In this document: positions 1 through 8,554 of the stretch, piece by piece
How the letters are laid out: each line of letters opens with the position of its first letter
How positions within the stretch are numbered: the first letter of the stretch is position 1
Assembly (NCBI GenBank): GCA_045589695.1
Contig: JAZNPP010000069.1
Location: 1 to 45,018, forward strand
Reading direction: 5' to 3'
DNA from: HGM04593 sp045589695
GTDB lineage: Bacteria; Bacteroidota; Bacteroidia; Bacteroidales; Bacteroidaceae
Length of the DNA: 45,018 nucleotides
The notes under the pieces: generated by a model
What the model was told of the DNA's origin: nothing
Database searches by the model: none
What the model saw: the letters and a program-made list of their open reading frames with translations, nothing else
Position numbers and translations under genes: made by a program

Positions 1-2
1 GC

Positions 3-77
3 AAAGCGCTGAAGCTCCGATTGAACCTCAAGAAGTTCTCTCCTGAATTTTGCAGTATCCAATGCTATATGTCTTAA
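3..77 (+). CDS. Possible C-terminal end of an unidentified gene (partial)
   Basis: The third forward frame is open from the first base of the window to a TAA at 75-77 and encodes a basic, hydrophobic tail of 24 residues (KALKLRLNLKKF...). It could be the end of a gene that starts upstream of the window, but with so few residues the open frame could be chance. I do not recognise the family. It would converge on dusB across 221 bases that hold no gene. Confidence 0.25.
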   Translation, partial: KALKLRLNLKKFSPEFCSIQCYMS

Positions 78-298
78 TAAATAAATACTGAATATTAAAC
101 AAAACCGCTCTTCATTTTGTTTCTGTACTTTTGTACCTTTAGTATACCTTTTGAAAAATACAGGGAGATTACAGCTATATTAACCGATAAAAGTGAAAGG
201 CGAACTGCGAAAAGTCAAAGATTAAAACGGAAAAGCAACAAAGATTGCTCTGTTCTCTCATAGCGAACGCATCGGTTCTCTTATGCGTTACCCTGTTA

Positions 299-1297
299 TC
301 AGAACTCTAAGCTCTCATTCCCGTAAATCTCAACAATTTTGTCGAGGACTGCCATAAGTTCATCTACCTTTTCGGCACGGAGCATGGCTATACGCAGGGG
401 GCGAAAGTCGTTAAGCCCTTTCAGCAAGGGCGTTGCCGCCAGATGACGGCGTACATGCAGTATACCGGGGCGCTCGCCGAGCCACTCGACGCTGTCACGC
501 ACCTGTTCACGCAGGATATCCATGCATTGTGCGAACGTAAAAGGTGCCGCATGCTCGCCATACTCAAGATAGTGCTTCACGTCACGGAATATCCAGGGCT
601 GGCCGAAACTTGCACGGCCAATCATCACCGCATCGACACCGTATTTATCGAAACACTCCTTTGCGCGCTCAGGAGTCTTCACGTCACCGTTACCTATGAT
701 TGGTATGCGCATGCGGGGGTTCTTTTTTATCTTGCCGATAAGGGTCCAGTCGGCATCGCCTGTATACATCTGCGCGCGTGTACGACCATGAACGGTAAGG
801 GCGGCTATGCCGCAGTCCTGGAGCTGTTCGGCAAGTTCTACTATGCACTTGCTGTTCTCGTCCCACCCGAGACGGGTCTTAACGGTCACAGGAATATTGA
901 CCGCATTGACAACAGCCTTTGTTATCTCAAGAAGCTTGGGTATGTTCTGCAGCATGCCGGCGCCGCATCCCTTGCGGGCGACCTTCTTTACAGGACAGCC
1001 GAAATTAATATCGAGTATATCAGGACGTGCCTGCTCCACTCGCTTGGCAGCCTCGACCATAGGTTCTACCTCGTTGCCGTATATCTGAATGGCGACAGGA
1101 CGTTCCTGGTCGTAGACCTGCAGCTTGCGTACGGTGCTGTTTATGTCACGTATGAGGGCATCGCTTGAAACGAATTCGGTATATACCATATCTACCCCGA
1201 AGCGCTTGCACATAAGGCGGAACGCCGCATCGGTAACGTCTTCCATAGGCGCAAGGAATACCGGGCACTTGCCAAAGTCAATGTCGGCTATTTTCAT
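299..1297 (-). CDS. dusB: tRNA-dihydrouridine synthase, DusB-type
   Basis: Flavin enzyme that reduces specific uridines of tRNA to dihydrouridine using NAD(P)H. The 332 residues match the usual Dus length. The N-terminal TIM barrel opens with FLAPMEDVTDAAFR (FMN-binding loop), followed by DINFGCPVKKV, and the catalytic cysteine is C111 in RKGCGAGML. VKTRLGW, TVHGRTR and the phosphate-binding IGNGDV and MIGRASFGQPW motifs follow; the C-terminal ~80 residues form the helical tRNA-binding domain. The ATG at 1297 lies about 22 bases from a -7 box inside a promoter palindrome shared with the divergent U32 gene. The family is certain; assignment to DusB rather than another Dus paralogue rests on overall resemblance. 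Confidence 0.93.
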   Translation of the reverse strand: MKIADIDFGKCPVFLAPMEDVTDAAFRLMCKRFGVDMVYTEFVSSDALIRDINSTVRKLQVYDQERPVAIQIYGNEVEPMVEAAKRVEQARPDILDINFGCPVKKVARKGCGAGMLQNIPKLLEITKAVVNAVNIPVTVKTRLGWDENSKCIVELAEQLQDCGIAALTVHGRTRAQMYTGDADWTLIGKIKKNPRMRIPIIGNGDVKTPERAKECFDKYGVDAVMIGRASFGQPWIFRDVKHYLEYGEHAAPFTFAQCMDILREQVRDSVEWLGERPGILHVRRHLAATPLLKGLNDFRPLRIAMLRAEKVDELMAVLDKIVEIYGNESLEF

Positions 1298-1310
1298 ATC
1301 TTATACACTC

Positions 1311-1354
1311 GTTTAGTGCAAAGATAGTGATTTTTCACTATCTTTGCACTAAAC
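1311..1354. promoter_or_regulatory. Symmetrical divergent promoter palindrome
   Basis: A perfect 20-bp inverted repeat (1311-1330 and 1335-1354) separated by TTTT lies between dusB and the U32 gene. Each arm carries a Bacteroidetes -7 box facing outward: TATCTTTG at 1339-1346 on the plus strand and the same octamer at 1319-1326 on the minus strand. Distances to the two start codons are about 19 and 22 bases, so leaders are very short. The -33 boxes are not clear; TTTAG at the outer end of each arm is the best candidate. The same symmetry could also bind a dimeric regulator. Confidence 0.6.
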
Positions 1355-1364
1355 AATCATCGTT

Positions 1365-2624
1365 ATGCAGTACAAAAGAAGCGATTTTGAGATAATGGCG
1401 CCGGTCGGCTCACGTGAAAGCCTTTCGGCAGCCATACAGGCAGGAGCTAACTCAATATATTTCGGTATTGAGCATCTTAACATGCGTGCGCACTCTGCAA
1501 GCGCTTTCTCTATAAACGACCTTAGAGAGATTGCAGAAATATGCGACAAACACGACATAAAAAGCTACCTAACGGTAAACACTATCATATATGAGAACGA
1601 CATTGACCTGATGCACGAAATTATCGACGCCGCAAAGGAGAGCGGAATATCGGCTGTCATCGCGTCGGACGTCGCTGTAATGCAGTACTGCAACAAGGCG
1701 GGGGTTGAAGTACACCTCTCTACGCAGCTGAACATCAGCAACAGCGAGGCGGTAAAGTTCTATGCGCAGTTCGCCGACGTGGTGGTGCTTGCAAGAGAAC
1801 TTAACATGGAGCAGGTGGCCGCGATACACAAGATAATCGTAGACGAGAATATATGCGGCCCGAAGGGCGAGCCTCTGCGTATCGAGATGTTCTGCCACGG
1901 CGCTTTGTGTATGGCTATTTCGGGCAAATGCTACCTTTCTCTGCACCAGCTCGGCCGCAGCGCCAACAGAGGCGAATGCATGCAGGTATGCCGCAGAGGG
2001 TATATCGTGAAGGACCGTGAGAGCGACATTGAGCTTGAGGTGGACAACAAATATATAATGTCGCCCAAAGACCTCAAAACAATACGTTTCATGGACAAAA
2101 TGATTGAGGCCGGAGTACGTGTGTTCAAAATTGAGGGACGTGCCCGAGGCGCTGAATATGTAAGCACTGTCGCCGGTTGCTACAACGAGGCGTTGGAGGC
2201 TTACCTCGCAGGCGAGTTCACGGAAGAGAAGAAGGACGGCTGGGACGAAAGGCTAAAGACCGTATTCAACAGAGGCTTCTGGGACGGATACTATCTTGGG
2301 CAGAAGATTGGGGAGTGGAGCAATATCTACGGCTCACAGGCCACAGAACGCAAAGTCTACATCGGCAGGGCCATCAAGCACTTCTCAAAGTTGGGAGTCG
2401 GCGAGTTCCTTATTGAGGCAGGCGAGGTCAATGCCGGCGAAAAGATACTCATAACAGGCCCCACGACAGGCGCAGTCTATCTTGAACTTGAAGACCCGAG
2501 AGTGGAACTGAAAAGCGTTGAGACCGTACACAAGGGCGAACGTGTATCGTTCAAGGTACCCGGGAAGGTACGCCCGAGTGACAAGCTATACAAAATAGTA
2601 AGCACAGGCTCTCCTTGCAGCTAA
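1365..2624 (+). CDS. U32 family protein (TrhP/RlhA-like RNA hydroxylation factor)
   Basis: The 419 residues belong to the U32 family, historically called collagenase-like peptidases. Characterised members TrhP and RlhA take part in hydroxylation of tRNA wobble uridine and of a 23S rRNA cytidine. The signature is visible: EIMAPVGSRESL at the N-terminus, LSTQLNISN and ELNMEQ in the middle, then the conserved cysteines in EMFCHGALCMAISGKC and NRGECMQVCR, the likely metal or Fe-S ligands. A C-terminal beta-barrel-like domain runs from about residue 325. It shares a promoter palindrome with dusB, another tRNA modification gene, which fits an RNA-modifying role better than protease activity. The exact substrate cannot be read from sequence. 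Confidence 0.85.
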   Translation: MQYKRSDFEIMAPVGSRESLSAAIQAGANSIYFGIEHLNMRAHSASAFSINDLREIAEICDKHDIKSYLTVNTIIYENDIDLMHEIIDAAKESGISAVIASDVAVMQYCNKAGVEVHLSTQLNISNSEAVKFYAQFADVVVLARELNMEQVAAIHKIIVDENICGPKGEPLRIEMFCHGALCMAISGKCYLSLHQLGRSANRGECMQVCRRGYIVKDRESDIELEVDNKYIMSPKDLKTIRFMDKMIEAGVRVFKIEGRARGAEYVSTVAGCYNEALEAYLAGEFTEEKKDGWDERLKTVFNRGFWDGYYLGQKIGEWSNIYGSQATERKVYIGRAIKHFSKLGVGEFLIEAGEVNAGEKILITGPTTGAVYLELEDPRVELKSVETVHKGERVSFKVPGKVRPSDKLYKIVSTGSPCS

Positions 2625-2630
2625 AAAACC

Positions 2631-3539
2631 ATGAAAGCCCCAGCCTTTCTCAAGCCCGGCGACAAGATAGCCATTGTATCTCCTGCAGGAGCATTACGTG
2701 ACACATCCATAGTCGATGGCGCTATAAAGACGCTTAGAGATTGGGGACTCGAAACAGTTGTCGCGCCTCATGCGCTGACAAGAAGCGGCTACTACAGCGA
2801 AACTGCAGAGGAACGCATAAAAGACATTTCCGGATGCTTGAGCGACGACAGCATAAAGGCTATTTTATGCAGCTACGGCGGTTACGGCTGCATTCACTTG
2901 ACAGAACAATTCTCTGAACTTATCAAGGAACACCCAAAATGGATTATCGGCATGAGCGACTGCTCGGTGCTGCATGCTGTATGCCTTGCGCAAGGCGTGA
3001 TGTCGATACATTCGCCGCAATGCCGCCACCTGGCACAGATACCCGATAGCGCTCCGGTAAAAATGCTGAGGGATATTCTGTTCGGCAAAAAGCCGGTATA
3101 TAACGTGCCTCATCACAGACTCGACAAACCGGGCACAGCTACAGGCACTCTTGCCGGCGGCAACTTTTCCGTTATAACAGCACTTGCCGGCACACGTTAC
3201 GACATGCTCCGGGAAGGGACTATACTCTTCGTTGAGGACACAGGAGAAGAACCCTACCGCATTGAGCGGTTGATGTACCAGCTGGAAATGTCGGGAGCCC
3301 TGTCAAGAATAAAGGGATTGATTGCGGGGCAGTTCACAGGAGTAAAAGATAACGGCAGCTTTGGCGGCACCACGCACGAACTGATTGAGAAAATCACAAA
3401 AAGACACGGCATTCCCGCATGCTTCGGCTTCCCTGTAGGACACTGCGACAGAAACTTTCCGCTGATTGAGGGAGCCACAGCTACGCTTACCGTAAACGAA
3501 GAAGGAACGACATTGGAATATACAACGACACACCGCTGA
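2631..3539 (+). CDS. LD-carboxypeptidase, peptidase family S66
   Basis: Cytoplasmic serine peptidase of the LdcA/MccF type, which in LdcA removes the terminal D-alanine from tetrapeptides during murein recycling. The 302 residues are of normal length and carry the Ser-Glu-His triad in the expected order: S109 in the nucleophile elbow IGMSDCS, E202 in FVEDTGEEPYRIER and H271 in FPVGHCD. No signal peptide is visible. It starts 6 bases after the U32 stop codon and is probably co-transcribed with it. Its stop codon is followed at once by an intergenic repeat. An MccF-like peptide-detoxifying role is possible, but the murein role is the default. Confidence 0.9.
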   Translation: MKAPAFLKPGDKIAIVSPAGALRDTSIVDGAIKTLRDWGLETVVAPHALTRSGYYSETAEERIKDISGCLSDDSIKAILCSYGGYGCIHLTEQFSELIKEHPKWIIGMSDCSVLHAVCLAQGVMSIHSPQCRHLAQIPDSAPVKMLRDILFGKKPVYNVPHHRLDKPGTATGTLAGGNFSVITALAGTRYDMLREGTILFVEDTGEEPYRIERLMYQLEMSGALSRIKGLIAGQFTGVKDNGSFGGTTHELIEKITKRHGIPACFGFPVGHCDRNFPLIEGATATLTVNEEGTTLEYTTTHR

Positions 3540-3540
3540 A

Positions 3541-3685
3541 CGCTTCGCTTTAAACGTTCATCGTTAATCTGTTGGCGGCATTCGCAATCGCAACCCAAGC
3601 GGTGCCACGTTGCGGCACTGCGCTTGACGAGATGCTGCTCATGCCGTCGAAGCTTCGCTTTAATCGTTAAACATTAAGCGTTCAT
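3541..3685 (-). repeat. Intergenic hairpin repeat, copy 1 (inverted orientation)
   Basis: The ~102-base core (3560-3661) is the reverse complement of two copies at 32.8 and 33.6 kb. On the minus strand it reads AAAGCGAAGCTTCG at the left and ends CCAACAGATTAACGAT. A central hairpin (3597-3625) has outer arms AAGCG/CGCTT, a two-base CA bulge and a 7-bp stem GTGCCGC/GTGGCAC with loop AAC. Copies 2 and 3 keep the same shape with a different stem sequence. It fills the whole space between the convergent S66 and sufE genes, and its flanks (GAACG, TTAAAC and TTAAT words) run into the last codons of sufE. A second AAAGCGAAGCG at 3541-3552 looks like the start of a further truncated unit. Confidence 0.85.
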
Positions 3686-4102
3686 CTTCGTCTTGAACGC
3701 CAATGCATAGAGCCTCATCTGCTTTATCATAGCCAAGAGACCGTTGCTGCGTGTAGGCGAAAGATGCTCGCTCAGGCCAATCTCCTTGATGAAGTATAGG
3801 TCCGACTCAAGAATCTCATCGGGTGTACGGCCCGAATAGACCTGTATCAGCAACGCTACAATGCCTTTTACAATGAGAGCGTCGCTTTCTGCTCTGAAAA
3901 TTATCTTGCCGTCCACAAAGTCGGCTTGCAGCCACACACGGCTCTGGCAGCCTTCGATAAGATTATTGTCGGTCTTGTACTCTACAGGCAGAGGTTCCTG
4001 CTCGCTTCCGAGATCTATAAGCAGCTGATAACGATCGAGCCAGTCGTCAAAGCCCGAAAACTCCTCAATTATACCGTCTTGAATATCATTTATCGTAGCC
4101 AT
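3674..4102 (-). CDS. sufE: SufE family sulfur-acceptor protein
   Basis: Small cytoplasmic partner of a SufS-type cysteine desulfurase that accepts persulfide sulfur for Fe-S cluster assembly. The 142 residues match the family; C52 in IEGCQSRVWL is the sulfur-accepting cysteine, and the C-terminal IGLSEHLSPTRSNGL motif is typical. No sufS or sufBCD lies in the window. It is the last gene of a minus-strand run and follows the M28 lipoprotein gene with a 1-base gap. Its final codons (K-M-N-A-stop) lie at the edge of an intergenic repeat, so the extreme C-terminus may derive from repeat sequence. Confidence 0.93.
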   Translation of the reverse strand: MATINDIQDGIIEEFSGFDDWLDRYQLLIDLGSEQEPLPVEYKTDNNLIEGCQSRVWLQADFVDGKIIFRAESDALIVKGIVALLIQVYSGRTPDEILESDLYFIKEIGLSEHLSPTRSNGLLAMIKQMRLYALAFKTKMNA

Positions 4103-4103
4103 A

Positions 4104-5111
4104 TCACTTCTCGTTATATATTACGGTAAGCACTGTCTGACCGACCGCTTTCAATGTAGCCTTGTCTATCCATTCCATGTCATCTTTCATAGTATGATGA
4201 TAAGGACCGAAGCCGTTGGGGCTGTCCGGGTCAAAGTTTATTATATCAATACACGGCAAACCGAATATCCTATTCACATAATAGTGGTCGTCGGTTATCA
4301 TGCCGCCCTCTTCATCAACGAAATATTTGCCGTAGCCGAGTTTGTTGGCATGTCCCCATACCTTTGCGACAACATCGCTCGCATATTGCAGAGAATAACC
4401 CTCATAGCAGAAACGTGAACCGGGAGCGCCCACAATGTCAAGCAGAATGCCGTATCGTGCGTTGTACCCCTGTTTATGCGGATTTATTGACCAATATTGT
4501 GAGCCTAAAGCCCATGAATGCATGTTGCTGCCGCTCATGTAGTAGTCATTTTCGTGCAGTCCGTAATCCTCGGCGTCGAACAGTATGATATCCACGCCGA
4601 CCTTTGACGGCACGCCCGAAAGCTGACGCGCTATTTCGAGCAGCACGCCCGCACCGCTGCCGCCGTCGTTAGCGCCGGGAAGCGGCTTGTAATGGTTGGC
4701 CTTGTCGGGGTCGCTGTCCGCCCACGGGCGTGTATCCCAATGAGCGCAGAGCATTACCCTGTCGGCCTTGTCGGGCTGGAAAGAGGCTATAATGTTGCGC
4801 GCTTTAAGTATGTCGCCGTTATATGCCTTCAGGTCCGCCTCCTGCACCGTGACACTCGCTCCGTACTCCTTAAACTTTGCGATGAGATAGTCGCCGCACC
4901 TGCGATGCGGAGCGGTACTCGGCACTCGCGGACCGAAATTCACTTGGGCTTCGATAAAGGAGTACGCACTGTCGGCATTAAACGACGGAACGATGACTGC
5001 CGCTTCAACTGCAGCCGGAGCCGCCTGCTTGTTTTTTTCGCCCTGCTCTTTGGCCGATGTGCCGCAGCCGACAAGGAACATCGCTGAAATAAAAAGATAT
5101 ATCCAGTTCAT
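4104..5111 (-). CDS. M28 family zinc aminopeptidase / glutaminyl cyclase-like lipoprotein
   Basis: The 335-residue protein begins with a lipoprotein signal (MNWIYLFISAMFLVGC, lipidated C16), so it should be anchored in the envelope. The M28 fold carries zinc ligands in order: H124 in CAHWDTRPW, D149 in GANDGGSGAG, E181 in LFDAEDYG, D225 in LLDIVGA and H305/H306 in PYHHTMKDD. The HWDTRPWAD and FDAEDYG patterns resemble bacterial homologues of glutaminyl-peptide cyclotransferase, so either N-terminal pyroglutamate formation or aminopeptidase activity is possible. It lies 4 bases downstream of cysS in the same direction, probably by operon packing rather than shared function. Confidence 0.88.
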   Translation of the reverse strand: MNWIYLFISAMFLVGCGTSAKEQGEKNKQAAPAAVEAAVIVPSFNADSAYSFIEAQVNFGPRVPSTAPHRRCGDYLIAKFKEYGASVTVQEADLKAYNGDILKARNIIASFQPDKADRVMLCAHWDTRPWADSDPDKANHYKPLPGANDGGSGAGVLLEIARQLSGVPSKVGVDIILFDAEDYGLHENDYYMSGSNMHSWALGSQYWSINPHKQGYNARYGILLDIVGAPGSRFCYEGYSLQYASDVVAKVWGHANKLGYGKYFVDEEGGMITDDHYYVNRIFGLPCIDIINFDPDSPNGFGPYHHTMKDDMEWIDKATLKAVGQTVLTVIYNEK

Positions 5112-5115
5112 CGCA

Positions 5116-6591
5116 TCAGCGGTTTAATTTCCATGCAGTACCCTCTTTGCCGTCCTTAAGCTCAAAGCCAAGAGCAGCGAGTTCATCACGTATCTTGTCG
5201 CTCGTAGCCCAATCTTTGTTAGCTTTAGCCGCCTGACGCTGCTGCAAGAGCATATCTACAACCTTGCCGAAAGCCTCTTCACGGCCGCTGTCGGAACCGC
5301 GTTCCTCTTTCAAACCGAGGATGTCGAATGCGAAGAGGCTGAAGGCGGCCTTCAGTTCTTCAAGGTCGCCGGCCGTGATTGTAGCCTTTTTGTCGGCCAC
5401 CTGGTTTATCGCACGGCATGCATCGAACAAATGAGATATTACCTGAGCGGTGTTCATGTCGTCGTTCATCGCATCGTAGCACTTCGCACGCAGCGAAGCG
5501 ACATCAACGGTCGTAGTGTCGGATGCGGTAAGGTTTGTCAATGTCTTGTATGCCTCAAGCAGACGCTGCATGCCTTTTTCGGCAGCCTGCAATGCCTCGT
5601 TGCTGAAATCGACAGTGCTGCGGTAATGCGCTTGAAGGATGAAGAAACGTATAGTCATCGGAGAATAGGGCTGGGCGAGCAGCTTGTGAGTTCCGTTGAA
5701 GAACTCGTCGAGAGTGATGAAGTTGCCTAAAGACTTGCCCATCTTCGTTCCGTTGATTGTTATCATGTTGTTGTGCATCCAATACTTGACGACATCCTTG
5801 CCCATAGCAGCCTTACCCTGCGCGATCTCGCACTCATGGTGCGGGAATATAAGGTCCATGCCGCCGCCGTGAATATCGAACTGCTCGCCCAGATACTTGC
5901 GTCCCATTGCGGTACACTCGCAGTGCCAGCCGGGAAAACCGTCGCTCCAAGGCGAGGGCCAACGCATTATATGTTCGGGCTGGGCGCACTTCCATAGAGC
6001 GAAATCGGCAGGATTACGTTTTTCGTTCTGGCCGTCGAGTTCGCGTGTAGTATTGAGGACATCCTCAAGATTACGGCCCGAAAGCACTCCGTAATGGTGA
6101 GCCTTGTCATATTTTGCCACATCGAAATATACCGAGCCTTCGCTCTCATAGGCGAAGCCGTTGTCAAGAATCTCCTTAACTAGTTCTATCTGCTCAATTA
6201 TATGACCTGATGCATGGGGTTCGATGCTTGGAGGCAGCACGTTAAGGGCCTCCATTACTTTATGGTAATGCAATGTGTAATGCTGCACCACCTCCATCGG
6301 CTCAAGCTGCTCAAGACGAGCCTTTTTCGCTATCTTGTCCTCGCCGTCGTCGGCATCATGCTCAAGGTGACCTACATCAGTGATATTACGCACATAACGC
6401 ACCTTATAACCGAGATTCCGCAAATAACGGAAAAGTACGTCGAAAGTAATCGCAGGGCGCGCATGTCCCAAGTGAGCCGGACCATATACGGTAGGACCGC
6501 ATACATACATACCCACGTTGGGAGCATGAAGCGGCTCGAACAGCTCCTTCTTGCGAGAGAGCGTGTTGTATATCATGAACTTGTTATCCAT
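5116..6591 (-). CDS. cysS: Cysteinyl-tRNA synthetase
   Basis: Class I aminoacyl-tRNA synthetase charging tRNA-Cys with cysteine. The 491 residues match the family. Visible landmarks: MYVCGPTVYGPAHLGHARP with zinc ligand C31 and the HIGH-type motif HLGH (40-43); GWHCECTAM with zinc ligand C224; FPHHECEIAQ (H252/E253 region); and the KMSKS-type loop KMGKSLGN at 283-287. The C-terminal helical anticodon-binding region follows. It starts 22 bases after the Ig-like lipoprotein gene and sits inside the 13.6-3.7 kb minus-strand run. The GK in place of SK in the KMSKS loop is a tolerated variant. Confidence 0.97.
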   Translation of the reverse strand: MDNKFMIYNTLSRKKELFEPLHAPNVGMYVCGPTVYGPAHLGHARPAITFDVLFRYLRNLGYKVRYVRNITDVGHLEHDADDGEDKIAKKARLEQLEPMEVVQHYTLHYHKVMEALNVLPPSIEPHASGHIIEQIELVKEILDNGFAYESEGSVYFDVAKYDKAHHYGVLSGRNLEDVLNTTRELDGQNEKRNPADFALWKCAQPEHIMRWPSPWSDGFPGWHCECTAMGRKYLGEQFDIHGGGMDLIFPHHECEIAQGKAAMGKDVVKYWMHNNMITINGTKMGKSLGNFITLDEFFNGTHKLLAQPYSPMTIRFFILQAHYRSTVDFSNEALQAAEKGMQRLLEAYKTLTNLTASDTTTVDVASLRAKCYDAMNDDMNTAQVISHLFDACRAINQVADKKATITAGDLEELKAAFSLFAFDILGLKEERGSDSGREEAFGKVVDMLLQQRQAAKANKDWATSDKIRDELAALGFELKDGKEGTAWKLNR

Positions 6592-6613
6592 ACCTTATTA
6601 TATTATATTGTTA

Positions 6614-8554
6614 TTATTTTTTCTTTTCCTTTGTCTTAAACTTTCGTGTAGCGTTACGATTCATCATCTTACGCTCTTTGTCGGGTTTCTGCTTCGTTAT
6701 CTCAAGCGGTTTCTGCTTGTCGAGCTGCTTGGTTATGTCCCAGTCGTCCTGCGAATACTCGAAGAGGGCGCGCAGCTCAAGCGGACGGTCGTAATAGAAG
6801 ACGCTTTCGGGCTGCTTTCCTTTCTCGTAATCGCCCGTATCCCATATTCCGTTGCCGTTCTCGTCAATGAAAAGACGCAGATAGTATATACCCGGCTTTA
6901 TGAAATAGAAAGCGCAACGGTTGCCGGCAGTCCGCACAGACTGCACTACCGACTCGCTCTTGTTGAGAAGCTGTACGACCGCCTTGTCGCCTGTACCCGG
7001 GATATTAAGGTAAAGCACGGCATACTCGTCGAGAGTACGGAACTTTATCTCTTGCGAGTGTTCCTTTGAAACGCCCCCGTATATACCTTTAAAAGTAGCC
7101 GAGTCAATTTCAAGGCGGTAGCTCTCGCCCGGACGCCATTCGGCATAGAGGTGATAGAGCCTTGTATTGTTCTCGTCGGGCACAAGTACATAATCTTCGG
7201 GCAGCCACAGGGTGTCGGACCTTTGAGAGAGCCTTATGCCGGCCGTGTCGAGCAGTGCCAAAGGCTCCTCGAAAGAGATTGTCACATCGGCATTGACATC
7301 CATTGATGTTGAGCCTGTAAAGCGGAAAGAAAGTTCTTTCACCTTCGGCACATATTCGGGCGGGTTGTTCTCGTCATAGTCTTCGGCACGCTTTGCCTTT
7401 TTAAGGAATTCCTTACGCTCCTTTTCGAGTTTCTCGTTCTGCTGCTCGACGACTTTCTCCCACTTACGCTTAGGCGAAGCAAAAATAGTGTCGGCACGAT
7501 CTACGAGATTACCGAGCGAGTCGGCGACCTTATAAAGTATTCTCATCTCAAGCGTGTCGGCACGGTAAAGCAGAGAGTCCCTGAACCATAATGTCAAAGT
7601 ATCCTGCTTCAATGATTTTTCAAGAATATACGCTCCGTCAGCGTCGAAGTTAAGTCCCTCAATGACCGGCAAATCCTTGTTGGGCGCCGCAAAATAGAGC
7701 GTCATCTTGTTATGGCTGGCACGTGGGTACTTTACAAGGTATTGCGTAAGAAATTCCTCCTTGAAAGACCTGAGTACCAGGTCGTCGGGCATGAAACGCA
7801 TATAAGGCACATGCATTATAGTGTCTATCGTGACACTGTCACGCCAAACGGTATCGTAACGCACGTCGGGAGCGGCGAAAGGCGACACATGGGCATCCAT
7901 AAAGGCTATGGCCTCGCTCTTCTGGTCGAAGAGAAAGTTGTTGTTCGCCTCGCTGAGCGCATATACACGATACTTGCCCGGAGCGATGCCCTTTATGACA
8001 AAATGGCCTCGGGAATCGGTGCGTGACACCCTCTCGAAAGGCTTTGTCGTGAATGCGGAATCGTCAAGGCAAGAGTGAATGCCCACTACCGCGCCCTTTA
8101 TCGGTTCAAGATTTTCGGCATTAAGCACTGTTCCCGACACGGCAAGAGTATCGACACTCTCGCCTGTCGAGAAGTAGTACGCGAAATCTTTGTAAGGATT
8201 ACCCTCGTTGTTGTCGGCTATGGCGTCACCGAAGTCTATCGAATAGGTCACGTCCGGAATGAGGGTATCCATGAGCTCTACCGTTACACGTTTGCCGCCC
8301 GATTTTATATCGGGCATCTGCAACTGCGGCGGAGAGACCACCACTTTTTCAAAGGCGTTTACAAGTTTTACGTTTTCGTCGAATTCGAGTACAATCTTAC
8401 CGGACTTTACCCCGGTCGCTCCTATGGCTGGCTTGGCCTTCATAAGAACAGGGGGGGTCTCGTCGTAAGGCCCTCCGTCCGGTGTTCCCATGCTGGCGCA
8501 TGCAACAAGCAGGAATAATGCCGCTAAAATTGATATCTTATCGTCGATTCTCAT
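6614..8554 (-). CDS. Ig-like domain lipoprotein (Big_5 type), function unknown
   Basis: A 646-residue predicted surface or periplasmic lipoprotein with signal ending LLVAC (C19). After a short GTPDGGPYDETPP linker, residues about 35-130 resemble a bacterial Ig-like Big_5 domain (GKIVLEFDENVKL, YYFSTG). Residues about 138-205 resemble a carboxypeptidase-regulatory fold (LEPIKGAVVGIHS, DSRGHFVIKGIAPGKYRVYA). A Lys/Glu-rich helical stretch near residues 360-395 precedes more beta-rich sequence, and the tail is strongly basic (TRKFKTKEKKK). Proteins of this architecture are common in Bacteroidetes without a known role. Its ATG overlaps the GH3 stop codon by one base, indicating translational coupling. 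Confidence 0.75.
   Translation of the reverse strand: MRIDDKISILAALFLLVACASMGTPDGGPYDETPPVLMKAKPAIGATGVKSGKIVLEFDENVKLVNAFEKVVVSPPQLQMPDIKSGGKRVTVELMDTLIPDVTYSIDFGDAIADNNEGNPYKDFAYYFSTGESVDTLAVSGTVLNAENLEPIKGAVVGIHSCLDDSAFTTKPFERVSRTDSRGHFVIKGIAPGKYRVYALSEANNNFLFDQKSEAIAFMDAHVSPFAAPDVRYDTVWRDSVTIDTIMHVPYMRFMPDDLVLRSFKEEFLTQYLVKYPRASHNKMTLYFAAPNKDLPVIEGLNFDADGAYILEKSLKQDTLTLWFRDSLLYRADTLEMRILYKVADSLGNLVDRADTIFASPKRKWEKVVEQQNEKLEKERKEFLKKAKRAEDYDENNPPEYVPKVKELSFRFTGSTSMDVNADVTISFEEPLALLDTAGIRLSQRSDTLWLPEDYVLVPDENNTRLYHLYAEWRPGESYRLEIDSATFKGIYGGVSKEHSQEIKFRTLDEYAVLYLNIPGTGDKAVVQLLNKSESVVQSVRTAGNRCAFYFIKPGIYYLRLFIDENGNGIWDTGDYEKGKQPESVFYYDRPLELRALFEYSQDDWDITKQLDKQKPLEITKQKPDKERKMMNRNATRKFKTKEKKK

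Noticed and set aside
266..289. Hairpin AACGCAT / ATGCGTT downstream of dusB as a terminator
   Set aside because: The stem is only 7 bp with a 10-base loop and no U-run follows on the dusB strand.
78..298. Possible gene or small RNA in the left intergenic stretch
   Set aside because: AT-rich with a TACTTTTG box at 126-133, but no start codon with a sensible reading frame follows and nothing suggests a structured RNA.
443..1168. Open frame of 241 codons opposite dusB
   Set aside because: It is the antisense shadow of a clear dusB gene and its translation has no family features.
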